Shown here piece by piece: positions 32,943 through 44,801 of a stretch of 64,000 nt of DNA. The number at the start of each line of letters is the position of its first letter. The first letter of the stretch is position 1. The translations under genes were made by a program, and so were the position numbers. The DNA is from Perilla frutescens (Eukaryota; Streptophyta; Magnoliopsida; Lamiales; Lamiaceae): positions 14,781,501-14,845,500 of the forward strand of contig BRKX01000004.1 in assembly GCA_026008535.1 (NCBI GenBank), read 5' to 3'. The notes under the pieces were generated by a model, which was not told the DNA's origin, ran no database searches, and saw only the letters and a program-made list of their open reading frames with translations.

Positions 32943-35900
32943 AACGGCAACCCCGGGTCTGCATCTCACTCTCATTTTCTCCACGTGACCATAAAAGGTC
33001 ATAGCTGGAACGTTCTTCGTGAATGGATCAACTAAATTGTCCTCCGATGCAATCTTGACCACTGCCACATCTCCTCTCTTAACGATTTCTCGTATAAGAT
33101 GGTACTTTCTCTCTATGTGTTTACTTACCTTATGGGCTCTGAGTTCCTTCGAATTTGCCACTGCACCCGAGTTATCACAATATACTGTGATACTCTTAGG
33201 CAAATCAGGTACAACGCTCAAGTCCAACAAGAAGCTCTTGAGCTAGACGGCCTCTTTTGCAGCCTCAGAGGCAGCTACATATTCGGCCTTCATGGTGGAA
33301 TCCGCAATGCATTTCTACTTTATGCTCCTCCATGCAATGGCTCCGCCTCCCAAGGTAAACACATAGCCTGAGATAGATTTACTCTGATCATTATCGGATT
33401 GAAAATCTGAGTCCGTATAACCCAAAGGCACTAGACTATCAGAGCGGTATACCAACATATAATCTCGAGTCCTTTTCAGGTACTTGAGTATATTCTTAAC
33501 CGCAGTCCAGTGACCTTGTCCAGGGTTAGACTGGTATCTGCTTACCATGCCGACTACATAGCATATATCAGGTCTAGTGCATAGCATAGCATACATAAAG
33601 CTTCCCACAGCTGAAGCATATGGAATGCCCTTTATCTCATCTATCTCAGCCTGTGTGTGGGGACACATATCCTTGGATAGATGAATTCCATGCCTGAAAG
33701 GTATAAAACCTTTCTTAGAATCCTGCATGTTAAACCTAGCTAGCATTGTGTCGATATATGTCGCCTGGGATAAGCACAACATCCTTTTCTGGCGATCTCA
33801 AATTATCTTGATGCCAAGGATGTGTCCGGCTTCTCCTAGATCTTTCATATCAAACTGCTTAGACAAACACACCCTTATGTTAGATAATACTTTCTTACTG
33901 TTTCCAATAAGTAAGATATCATCAACATATAGCACGAGGAAAGCCACCACGTTTCCGTCACTCTTCTTGTACACACAGCTCTCATCCGGATATTGTATGA
34001 ATCCATATGACTAGATAACCTCATCAAACCAGATGTTCTAAGACCTTGACGCCTGCTTAAGTCCATAAATGGATCTCTTAAGCTTGCACACTAATTGCTC
34101 TTGGCCTTTAGCAATGAAACCCTCTGGTTGCTTCATGTGGATGTTTTCCTCAAGACTTCCATTCAGGAAAGCCGTCTTAACATCCATCTGCCAAATCTCA
34201 TAATCCAAATGAGCGGCAATAGACAAGAGAATCTGGATTGACTTAAGCATGTCTACCGGCGAGAAGGTTTCCTCATAATCGATCCCTTCTTTCTGAGTGT
34301 ACCCTTTCACTACCATTCTTGCCTTGAAGGTTTCAACCTTCCCGTCATCTCATCTCTTGCGTTTGTAAACCCACTTACACCCAATGGGTTTTACCCCATC
34401 TTGTGGTTCTACAAGCTCCCAAACTTGATTGTGATCCATAGATCCAATCTCAGGCTCCATTACAATTTTCCAAGAATCTGCATCTTTGTCTTGGATCGCT
34501 TCGTCGTAGGTCCCGGGATCCAATTCTTTTATTCCTTTAGGGAAATCTGAAGATTCACCCAAACTAATGAATCTGTCAGGTTGGAGTATAACCTTCTCAC
34601 TACGACGAGGCAGTTCCTGTACTTCTGTGACACGTTGTGCAATAATTTGTGGTTCCTCTTCTTAACCTGTTGGTGTCAGATTCGAATTTTCCCCTCGAAG
34701 TTCCTCGAGTACTATCTCACTTCTTGGCCTGTGATTTATCACATAGTCTTCCTCTAAGAATCGAGCATTGGTACTCACAATGATCTTCTGATCCTTAGGA
34801 CTATAAAATAAACCACCTTTCATTCCTTTGGGATATCCAACAAATAGTCTAACATCCGTACGTGGTGCCAGCTTATCAGCTTCATTATCTAGCACATGTG
34901 CTGGACTACCCCAAATCCGAAAATGTCCAAGACTGGGCTTTCGTCCAGTCCAAAGTTTTGTGGGCGTAGATGGGACTGATTTTGATGGAACCACGTTAAG
35001 AATATAGGCTGCCGTTTTCAAGGAATATCCCCAGAATGAAATGGGCAGATCTGAATAGCTCATCATCGATCTAACCATCTCTAACAATGTTCTGTTCCTT
35101 CTCTCCGCCACGCCGTTCTGCTGTGGCGTTCCCGGTGTAGTCAATTGGGATGTAATCCTATTCTCTGCTAAGTAGTCCCTAAATTCATTCGAGAGGTACT
35201 CACCACCACGATTTGACCGTAGTGATTTGATACTTTTACCTGTACGTTATTCTCTGCTCTGAATTCTTTGAAAGTCTCAAAGGATTCTGACTTGCGGTGT
35301 AACAAGCATATGTATCCATACCTTGAGTAATCATCAATGAACGTGATGAAATACTCGTACCCTCCTCGAGCCTGAACTGACATAGGGCCACATCAGTCAG
35401 AGTAAATCAAATCTAGTACCTCTTCAGATCTATTCCCTTTATCCTTAAAGGGTCGCTTGGTCATTTTACCTTCCAAACAGGATTCACATAAAGAGAATGA
35501 TTCTAGGACCAATGAAGACAAGGGCCCATCATTTACTAGTCTTTGTATCTATTTAAGGTCAATATGGCCGAGCCTAAGATGCCAAAGATAGGTTTGATTC
35601 ATTTCCAAAAGTTCTTTTCGTTTGTTAGTGTTTATGACCGATGTTTTCAGTAAATGCATTTGCATAGTGTTTTGTATAGGATTAAGTAAATAAAGATGCC
35701 CATCCAATGTGCCAGAACAGATAAAACGTTTATCACTAAAGATAACAACCTTGTTATCAAAAGAAATAGAATATCCATCCATAAAAAGTTTAGAAACTGA
35801 AATCAAGTTTCGCCTAAAACCATGCACATAAAGACAATCCTTTAAAACTAAAATCCTATCACTACTAAAAGATAAGGGTACGTCTCCTACTGCAATTGCC

Positions 35901-36330
35901 GCCACTTTCGTAGCATTGCCCATGTAGACTGAAATCTCTCCATCACTCAGTTGTCTTTTTACCAGGAACCCCTGTAAAGACATGCAAACATGATCAGTAG
36001 CTCCAGTATCTACTACCCATGACTGAGTAGAACACGTAGCTAAACATGTTTCAATGACAAGAGATTGAGACGTATCCTTTTTCTTCTTTTTGTTAGGACA
36101 ATCCGCCTTCCAGTGACCAGGCTGGCCGCACTTGAAACACTTTGTCTTTGACTTAAATTCCTCGGGAGGAATCTTAGTCCTGGACTTCTTCACCTTAGGC
36201 GCCCCCTCTACAGCTTTCTTGGGTGCGTTCCTCTTCTTCCTTTTAGTACCGGAAGAAGACACCCTATTTTCAACTAGGTGTGCCTCCGGATTTCTCTTTT
36301 GAAGTAACTCAGCCGCCTGAAGATCCATGA
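32943..36330 (-). pseudogene. copia element 3 pol (zinc knuckle, PR, IN, RT, RH)
   Basis: Read right to left. The block 36328-35549 holds the Lys-rich linker, an intact zinc knuckle CFKCGQPGHWKADC, protease WVVDTGATDHVC, pre-integrase LDGHLYLLNP and the start of integrase (WHLRLGHIDLK). Integrase continues in two frames: FITFIDDYSRYGYICLL near 35330, then TPGTPQQNGVAERRNR near 35125. RT: GCKWVYKRKR near 34370, VKGYTQKEGIDYEETF, QMDVKTAFLNGSLEE, and LYVDDILLIGN near 33915 (catalytic YVDD intact, in a frame broken on both sides). RNase H: LGYTDSDFQSD, YCDNSGAVANS, ending at the stop near 32940. At least six frame breaks. The 63-residue ORF at 33875-34066 is a shadow of the YVDD frame. Confidence 0.92.
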
Positions 36331-36372
36331 GTAGTTCATTCAGGCCGACATCCCTTTTAATAATGTTAAAGT

Positions 36373-36888
36373 TCAGCCTGAACTACTCAAACCTCGAGGA
36401 TAAGCTATGAAGAAAATATCGATTTGAGAATCACCATCCAGCTCTCCACCCAAGGTCTCGATCTCAGATAAATACCCCATCATCATGAGAACATGATCCC
36501 TAACAGGTGTGGAGTCAGACATCCTCGCATCCATTAGCTTCTTCATTGCCAAATGGCGTGCCGAGTGGTTCTGATGACCGAAGAGCTGCCTAAGGTTGTA
36601 CATGATATCATAAGTGGTTTTCATAGGTTCATACTGATGTTGCAGCACATTCGACATGGATGCCAGAATGTAACAGCGTGCTATCTCATTAGACCTAACC
36701 CACTTATCATATGCAACCTTTTGGGCTTCGTCAGAACCCTCATCTGGCTTCTGAGGACATACCTCTTCAAGTACGAATTTGTGTCCTTCCGCAGTGAGAA
36801 CGAGATTAAGGTTTCGAATCCAATTATTGTAATTTTCACCGATTAACTTGTTATTTTTTAGAATAGAGAACAGGTTGGAAAGTGCCAT
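36373..36888 (-). pseudogene. copia element 3 gag (UBN2-type)
   Basis: Starts at the ATG at 36888 (MALSNLFSILKNNKL). An open frame continues upstream to 36918, but this ATG aligns with the lost start of element 2. Contains NYNNWIRNLNLVLTAEGHK, YILASMSNVLQHQYE, ARHLAMKKLMDARM and STPVRDHVLMMMGYL. A frameshift just after DSQIDI near 36395 ends the frame early. The distal gag (LMDLQAAELLQKR) resumes at 36328 in another frame. It would form the particle core with the zinc knuckle downstream. Confidence 0.9.
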
Positions 36889-39211
36889 GATGATATAGAA
36901 TAACTGAAAAATAAACATACAGTACAGTCACAAACTTTAAGATACTCACATATAATCGTATACCTCAAAAAAAATTATATGTAATCCACCGACATTTTAA
37001 AAATATTTCTTATAAGCCACGTTAGTGTGGATGTTTATAAAATTCATCCTTAAACAGGTAAAACCACCTTTAATTTGCCTCCAGTCAAATTTGCTTATGA
37101 CAAGTAAATTAATAGTCGGAAATAACCACGGTCATGTAACCTTTCAATTAATAAGCCATGTTAGTGTGGACGTTTATTAATAAATTACACCTAAGTGTGA
37201 ACACCATCATCTTAGCACCAAGTCCACTATTTCGAACTCCCTGCTCCAGTTGGAGGAGTCAGTTTGTTCTAGTGGTGTTCTACAACTATCTTGATAAAGA
37301 AGTTTAATTTCCAGAGATAACAGTGATATGACACATCCGTTATGGAGGAAGACCTATTGTCAACTCGCATGTCAATCACATCTCAATTAAACCAGATTAA
37401 TGGAGACCATTTGAGATTTCTACATACTTTGGTATGAATCTCTCCCACTTAGTTATTTAAGATTGAGGTTTCATTTTATCCCATTGTAAAACATGCAAAC
37501 ATCACATAAAAGGATAAAACACCATTGCATGCTTCAAACAACATAATAAGAAATAATAATAAAAACCAACTATCATGGCTTATATCTTATGTTGCTGAAT
37601 GAGATAAAACTGGAAAGTCAGCTCCGGAAACTCGGGCATGGCCGCCGCCCCCATCACTGCACCTCGCCGAAAATCCTAGCTCCAATTAGGATTTCGGGAC
37701 GTGAATCAGTGACACTTCCTTTCTTGAGCTGTACTACTCTCCTTCTTCGAGTTGATCTTCAAACTTTATTCAATATAGAATTTCTATTCCTTAGAGGAAA
37801 AAACTAATATATCTAGAATAAAATTACAACTTAATAACTTGGTCTAACAGTTTTATTTCTATTACATTAAAACAACATAAAATAAAATCTAGACCTAATC
37901 CATGGATTTTCTCATGGATTAAAATCACGTAGCCAAATCGGCATACCGCCCATCATACATCCAACATAAATTAAAACATACATCACATAATTAAGGAGCC
38001 ATGATAGTCGGTAACCCTGCAAACAAGTCAATCTACAAATCCAACAATCACAATTACATGATTAGCATAAAATAACATATAATATCCACACATGACATGA
38101 TTTTCGAAAATTACAATTAATTAAATTAATTAATTTCGAAAATAGCTTCAAGATTTAATTTGGAAATTACAATAATTATCCACCAAATTTAATCTTGATA
38201 AATCTCGAAAATCCCTTAAGAATAAATCTGAAAATTTGTTATAATTATCCACCAAATTTATTTCTTAATTTTTGGATAACACCCTAATTAATTAATATTT
38301 GGAAATCTTGATATAAATCAAAAATCTATCCCAAATATTTGAATAGGCTAGGATCGAAAATTACAAAGATAAAATCTGGAAATTTGATTCACTTCAAATT
38401 CCATCCAAATTTAAATCTTATCTTCAATCCTATCTAGATTAGAATTAAGTAATTTATGATATACATCAAAAATTACTTTTCCAGTTCTTATCTACAAGAA
38501 TTTCGAAAATTTCAAGATAATAAATCTGGAAATTTGATCCACTTCAAATTCTTCCAAATTTAAAATCTATTTTCAAATCTTTTAGCATTAGAATTAGATA
38601 ACTATTGATATATATCAAAAATTACCTTATCCAATTCAAATCTTTATAGATTTCAAAAATCACAAGAAGATTAAATTTGAAAATTTGATCCACTTCAAAT
38701 TCTATCCAAATCTAATATTCTATTTTCAAATCTATCTAGATTAGAATTAGGTAATTTTAAGATAAATATCAAAAATACCAAATCTAATTTTTATACACAT
38801 AATTTTTGAACCACCACATTAAATAAATTTGAAAATTTGATTTCAAATCAAAAACCTCTCCAAATTAATTCAATGTGATCGAAAAATACATAGAACAAAT
38901 CAGGGAAATTAAACATCAAATTTTCAAAAAATTTGACATTCAAATTTTCGAAACCTACACTTAATAAATCTGAAAATTTTGAGTTATCAAAATTACATTC
39001 CAAATCCTACTAGGTGTAGATCGAAAATTACAATTCATTCAAAACTAGAATTTTCGAAACACCATCAAAAATTCATCCAAGTTTTGAACACAACCAATTC
39101 GAAAATATGAACACATAAATCTGAAAATTTAAGAAACTTAAATATTTCATCAAATTTAAACATATTTTTCAAATTAATCCGAGGATTAAATCTAGAACAG
39201 TGCCAAAACCC
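36889..39211 (-). other. copia element 3 leader with tandem repeats
   Basis: About 2.3 kb AT-rich untranslated leader homologous to that of element 2. The phrase ATCCACTTCAAATTC (reverse complement of the element 2 repeat word) recurs near 38391, 38536 and 38688, spacing about 145-152 bp, with a weaker fourth copy near 38840. A small ORF at 37589-37807 is not conserved in element 2. Confidence 0.75.
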
Positions 39212-39223
39212 GCTCTGATACCA
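39212..39223 (-). other. copia element 3 primer binding site
   Basis: GCTCTGATACCA on the + strand, that is TGGTATCAGAGC on the element strand, two bases from the 5' LTR. Primed by initiator Met tRNA. Confidence 0.95.
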
Positions 39224-39225
39224 GT

Positions 39226-40648
39226 TGTTGGGGTTTTTTCGAATTGAACCACCGCATGATCTAATTGAATGTTCATTAATCCTAATTTCATGTAGATCAT
39301 AATTTTATGTAGCACATATGTTTTAATTAACCGAGTTTAATTAACATGCAAATTCGGTTTTCAATTTTACTAAAACGGAAACATAGAATACCGAAAAATG
39401 ACTTACAAATTAAACGACGGGTTGAGGACAAGATTAAAGGTCTAATATTGTTGTTGTATGAATGATAATAGGCGCCCCTTGATGCTATTCCACTCCTTGA
39501 TCTTCTGTTGTATTCCCGGACTGAATCTAGTTTCAGGGTGGGCTGAAATCTACTAGATCGGTATGGAATATGTGGAGGTCAAGAAAACACGAGAGGGCTG
39601 ATACTTTATGATGTTAATTTCGTGCTCTCCACCCTCTTATTTATAAGGGGGTGGACGAAATTAGTGTCCCAGTTGGACTGGAATTCTATCTCTATCTCTT
39701 GTTCTATCTCCAATCCAATTCAGTCTCTTTTTGGGCTACAACAGGGATCTAGAAGAATATTAAATTGACCCATTAATTTATTTAATATCCAATATCCAAT
39801 AAACTTAGGATATAATTAAATAAATTAAGTATTATTTTTATTCCACTAAAGAAATAATACTGACCTACCAATTTAATACATATTTCGGAATATGCTTTCT
39901 CCTTTAGTCCAGCCATTCCTCATGTTTAAGATATAATGCCCATTAATTAATTATGTAAGCTTCTGACAACTATAATTAATTAATATATTTTCCTTGAGTA
40001 GTACCACACAAGATTTACTCATGCACGAAATAAATTCCACCTGCAGGGTTTCAGCATGAACTTGCATTTCCTCAAGGGGACACCATCAACCTGGAGCACC
40101 AGGACACGGTGCCCCTACATATTGCACGACCCATCATAAGTGTAAATGTCACAACCCAAGATATCGAGATTATTGATCCTATGAAAGAATCTCACCCTTT
40201 GATAAATCAAAGCTGCAAACACTACACGTATATGTCCGCCAACATATAGGGGTTAAGAACCCGAACTCTATGGATTCTTATTCTCTCATTTAAGGTCAGA
40301 ATAGAAAATAGAATCCTAAGTAGATCCTCCTCAATACACTTGCACGTGTATTAGAATAATCAGTTAGTCAAGACAAACTAACTATCAAATTATTCTACGG
40401 CGTACCGATAGCAGGTTCAGTGTCATCTAGACCGTGAGTCTTTTAATACATTACAAGGAACCGATGATATTATCTAACCATGTGTTTACCCACACCATGT
40501 CTTCTACAATGTAAGTATAGTGAACATGCATGTAAATATAACAATTTAAATGCAAACAGTGAGTGCAATTGTATTCATTCTATATCATCATAAAACCATC
40601 ATCAATAATGTATACAAAAGACAGGTCTTCTAGTATACAAAACTAACA
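39226..40648 (-). repeat. copia element 3 5' LTR (right, 1423 bp)
   Basis: Plus-strand TGTTGGGG to AACTAACA. It retains the 54-bp block missing in the left LTR. Same family as the LTRs of elements 2 and 4. Confidence 0.95.
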
Positions 40649-40653
40649 CTTGT
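40649..40653 (+). repeat. target-site duplication CTTGT, right copy
   Basis: Follows the terminal AACTAACA of element 3 and equals 31492-31496. Confidence 0.95.
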
Positions 40654-41057
40654 AAACTTGTTATCTTTATTCGAAAGCATATGAATACCTTCTAAGACAT
40701 GATTAAATATGATTATATATATTGATGCCTATTTAAGTTATATAAATGCTCCTTGATTCATATTTTACTTTCCGCTTATGAATAGACTTGAGCATGATTG
40801 ATTATGCTTATTTGTTTCGACCTATGAATGGGTCTATTACTTGTTGGTATCTGCTTAATTAGCCTTATCCCATTCGTTACACTTTGAAACGTTTGAATCC
40901 TTCTTGATCGAGTTATTTCATGATTCATTGCATATCTTTCGAAAGCGATTCCCTATTTGAGAACTTTCTTCATTAATCTTCCGCTTCAATCATTAATCTC
41001 CTTAATTAATACCCCGTCCCCATTAATAAATTCTCCTCTCAGGACCGGACTGTTACA
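40654..41057 (+). repeat. giant LTR A, right part
   Basis: Continues LTR A after element 3. Contains CCTATGAATGGGTC, AATACCCCGTCCCCATTAA and the terminal GGACCGGACTGTTACA, parallel to LTR B's CACCCCGTCCCCATCA and GGACCGGGCTGTTACA. Ends TGTTACA at 41057, followed by the leader of element 4. Confidence 0.85.
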
Positions 41058-42234
41058 AATATAGAATATCTATCCCAAAAGAAAAAATCCTAATATATCT
41101 AGAATAACAAGGAAATTAAAAATACAACTCAAAACTTATTGATTTTCGAAAATCATTTCCAGGGCTAACAATTTATTTTTCCTATTACATTAAAACAATA
41201 TAATAAAATAAATTTTCTAGACCTAATCCATGGATTTTCTCATTGATAAAAATCATGTAGTCAAACTAGCATAGAACCAACATACATTCAACATTAAAAT
41301 TAAATACATAGATCACATAATTAAGGAGTCATGATAATTGGTACCACCTACAAACAAAATGCTCTACAAATACAACTATCATAATTACATGATAAACATA
41401 AAATATCATATGATATCCATACATGAATTAATTTCAAAAATTGCATTTAATAAAATTCAAAATTCAAAATTAACAATAAGGTAAAATTTAGAAATTAATT
41501 ATAATTATCTATCAAATTAAATCTTACTATGCTCGAAAATACCATAAGAATAAATCCAGAAATTAATTAAAATTATCTACCAAATTTAAATCTTAATATT
41601 CGAAAAAAAAACTAATTATTCAAACTTGAAAATTTTGATATCAATCAAAAATCTATTCCAAATAATTTACATAGGTTTCAAAAATTAGCAAATAATAAAT
41701 CTGGAAATTTTGATCATTTTCAAACACTTTTCAAATTTAAAATTCTATTTTCAAACCTATTTATATTAGAATTTCGTAACTTTTGATATACACAAAAAAT
41801 TACCTTATCCAATTTCAATCTACCAAATTGTTTACTCCATTATGATTTAGATTAAGAAATTTTGATATTGATCAAAAATCTATTCCAAATCCAAAACATT
41901 AATATCGAAAAGTACGGATAAAAAATTAGGGAATTTTTAATCATCAAATTTTCAAAATTTGATGACCAAATTTTTTAAAATTTATATGAATAAAATCTGA
42001 AAACTTGATGAACATTAAAAATACCATTCCAAATGTTATTTTATGAAGATAAAAAATTACACATTAAAATTGAATTTTTCGAATACATCAAAAAACCATC
42101 CAACTTTAAATATATAATACACGAAAATTATGAACAAATAAATCTGAAATTTAAACACCTTAAATTCATCTACAAATTTATACATAATAATTGAAAATTA
42201 TTCTAAGATTAAAACTAGAGCAGTGCCAAAAGCA
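41058..42234 (-). other. copia element 4 leader remnant
   Basis: AT-rich sequence matching the leader of element 3 (AATATAGAAT, TAATATATCTAGAATA, TAGACCTAATCCATGGATTT, AAGGAGTCATGATA), ending at a primer site. No gene. It is interrupted on the left by LTR A. Confidence 0.78.
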
Positions 42235-42246
42235 GCTCTGATACCA
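42235..42246 (-). other. copia element 4 primer binding site
   Basis: GCTCTGATACCA on the + strand (TGGTATCAGAGC on the element strand). The adjoining LTR start has lost its TG and begins as a run of T. Confidence 0.9.
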
Positions 42247-42248
42247 GT

Positions 42249-42586
42249 TTTTTTTTAATTGAACCACCACATGATCTATTTAGATGCTCGTTAATCCTTA
42301 CTCATGCATATCATATTTTATGCATGCAATGTAAATAATTAACCAAGTTGAATTATCGTGCAAGTCGAATTTTCGAATCTACAAAATGCGGAAACATAGA
42401 CAGCATTAAAAAATAACTTACAAATTCGTGTCGGGTTGATCAAAAGATTAAATGTCGAATCTTGTTGTTGAATGATGCGAAAAATGGTGCCCCACTGTTG
42501 ATATTCTACTTCTCGGTCTTCTGTTGTATTCCCGAACCGCGTCTAGATTCAGGGTGGGTTGTATACTACTAAACATGTGTGAATAC
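42249..42586 (-). repeat. copia element 4 right LTR, inner part
   Basis: AATTGAACCACCACATGATC to GTGTGAATAC on the + strand, aligned with the element 3 LTR. Interrupted by LTR B at 42586; the last five bases AATAC are its target duplication. Confidence 0.85.
42582..42586 (+). repeat. target-site duplication AATAC, left copy
   Basis: Precedes TGTAACA of LTR B; repeated at 45645-45649. Confidence 0.93.
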
Positions 42587-43294
42587 TGTAACAATCCGGA
42601 TTTTCAGAAGGTTATTAAGTAATTCTTAATTTTAATTAGAAAATATTAAGAGAAAATTTTAAGCATAATTAAGATGTTTCGGTTCTAAGCCACGATTTTA
42701 GGATCATTTTTCGTGAAATCATTTTTTTTGAGAATTTCAATCCGAGCTCTGTTATGGCCAATTTTGGTCACGTTTGAAAGGCGTTGACCCAAGGAGCATG
42801 CCGGTGTTTTCAGATTTTGAATCTGAAGTCGTTTGAGTTCCCGGTGATTTAAAACGTGTTTAAGAAATTATGAATAGTGTTTTTCCGTAGGAGCGCGTTC
42901 GTTAGAAATTTGTGAAATCTCATGTGTTGAACCGAGCCTTATTTTTTCAAGTCTAGCCTATAGAAAATTTCTCAAGAAATCCGTTGGCGTTCCCGAATTT
43001 TCATTCTGAGGTCAATCGAGCGCTCGGGAATTTTATTTGTCCCTTGTGTGGAATAGTCACTTTAATTTTGAAAAGAGAATATTTTCTCATTTTTCTTCAA
43101 GATAACTCGTTCTTTATTCTGAGTCAAGTTGGTTCAATAGTACTCGAGCAAAGGAACCTCCCGATATTTTTGAATTTCGTGAATGAGGTCATTTGGACCT
43201 CGACATCGAGTAAATCGCCTTTTAACCGAGCATGATATTTTTAAAGCAGTATCGTTGCACTGCAGAAGCTTCTCGAGGAAGCCAAAATTTTGGC

Positions 43295-43302
43295 TATAAA
43301 TA
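43295..43302 (+). promoter_or_regulatory. TATA box in LTR B
   Basis: TATAAATA in TTTGGCTATAAATAGAGCAG, followed by an (AG)n leader at 43364-43380, as expected for the promoter of the element's transcript. Confidence 0.7.
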
Positions 43303-43432
43303 GAGCAGCTCCCCTCCTTCATTTTCTCGCTCATTCCTTCTTCATCCCCATTTCTGTAGTAAGAGAGAGAGAGAGAGAGGGGAGCCTCTTCGTGAGGCAC
43401 CCCCAGTTGATAGAGAGAGCGGAGTGAGAGGC

Positions 43433-43600
43433 GCCGCGGGGCTGCGGGGGAGCCATGGGGCTGGGCAAGGAGCCCCGTGGGGGCAAAAGAGCCCCGCTGG
43501 GGCAAGGAGCCCGGTGGGGGCAAGAAGCGCCACGGGGGCAAGGGAGCCCCGCGGGGGCAAGGGCGCCGCGGCGCTTGGGCGCGCGGGCGCGCGAGCTGGT
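43433..43600 (+). repeat. GC-rich GGGGCAAGGAGCCCC-type minisatellite in LTR B
   Basis: Six to eight imperfect copies of a 17-20 bp word such as GGGGCAAGGAGCCCGG or GGGGCAAGAAGCGCCACG, ending in CGCGGGCGCGCGAGC. Strong strand asymmetry with runs of four or five G. Lies just downstream of the TATA box. Confidence 0.8.
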
Positions 43601-43904
43601 TCGGCAGCTCCGGCACCGGCACGTTTTCGTGCGGAGGCCATAACTTTCGTCTCGGTTTGAACCACGAGCTCCATGGGTACTCAAATCGAAGCTCTTTCGA
43701 TGATCTATGATGTAGCAGTGGCTGATCATCCGGAATCTCAATCGTTCGAGTCGTATTTTCCGTCCCCATTTTAGGAGCTCGAATAAGGTTTCAAGTCATT
43801 GATCGACTTTCGTAAAGAAGAGATGAATCCCGAGGAGGCCCGAGAAAGGATTTTTAGCTCGTTGCTTCGTCTATGTGATCGTTATCGAGATGCTCGTCAT
43901 TGAG

Positions 43905-44801
43905 GTGGGTGGTTCTAAACCAAGTATAAGATTTGTGCTATCAAGCTCTAAAAGCATGTTAAGGCAAGGGAAATATCCAATTAAAATATTTTATGCTCTG
44001 TCTGTTTAGTCTCTATACAAGGAAAGGAAAGGAATAAAGAAATTTATATGCATGATATTATTGAATTGTTGTTTGAGTTTGATAAGGTTAAGGAAGTTGT
44101 TATAAGTTAAGTGAGCTCTCATGTATGTTTAGATATGCTAGAATTGTTTAAATACAATTGATGCTAGCCCGAGATCCAGAATTGCTTTTAGTTGAAATCT
44201 ATATTTATGCCCATTCATTTCCTAGTATTTGGTTATTGGATTTTGCTAAAGCTTATTTAGCTAAGTATTGTCTTCTAGAGTAGTGATAAATCCCTTATAG
44301 GCTGAGATTATGCTCAATTAAAGGATTAGCCTTAGACGATTGCTCTAGACTTGGTATTGCTAGCTAAGTCAAGTAAGTAAGGAAGGTTAAGGTTAAGTAA
44401 GGAAGAAAGTTAAGGAAGGATATAGTTTCTGTTGTAAGCAGGTTATCGAGCTCAAAGAACAGTTTATTTGTATTATCATGCCGTGACCTTCGAGTCACCG
44501 AGTTGAACATTTGAAAGTAAATGGAGTCACTGCTGGGTAATCCCCTCGCATACTCAGAGGATAATTAAGGTAACCCCTCTCTCATCCTAAGGCAAAAAGG
44601 GTGCAGTAGACAACAGGTTTGAACCAGGAAAGGCGCCAGAAAGGAAGTAAAAGGTTTTGCGGATATGGAGAGGGCTTTTGCGTTTTGCTCTCCATGTGCC
44701 GTCAGTTTATAATTGGATATTTCTAAAGTTTAGCAAGAGTTTTCTCATAAAACCCCACTGAGTACATTAGTGCTCACACCCTCTTTTTCAAATGTTTTCA
44801 G
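43905..44801 (+). other. possible intron in LTR B transcript
   Basis: Donor-like GAG/GTGGGT at 43905 and acceptor-like TTTTCAAATGTTTTCAG/G at 44801. Both sites are conserved in LTR A (30539 and 31372) although the sequence between has diverged. Splicing is inferred, not shown. Confidence 0.35.

Larger units (their letters stand above)
31497..40648 (-). mobile_element. complete Ty1/copia element 3
   Basis: 9152 bp on the - strand with two LTRs, primer site, purine tract, gag, full pol and a perfect 5-bp duplication (CTTGT) in LTR A. Gene order gag-PR-IN-RT-RH defines copia. The gag is a UBN2 type. Catalytic motifs (DTG, YVDD) are intact, but frameshifts and stops break the polyprotein into about eight blocks. 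It is the best full-length representative of the copia family that also makes up elements 2 and 4. Confidence 0.95.

Noticed and set aside
33875..34066. 63-residue ORF in element 3
   Set aside because: A shadow frame over the reverse transcriptase; the true frame here reads LYVDDILLIGN.
43134..43769. Overlapping long ORFs on both strands in LTR B, Pro/Arg/Gly-rich
   Set aside because: They arise from the GC-rich minisatellite, occur in several frames at once and are not present in LTR A.
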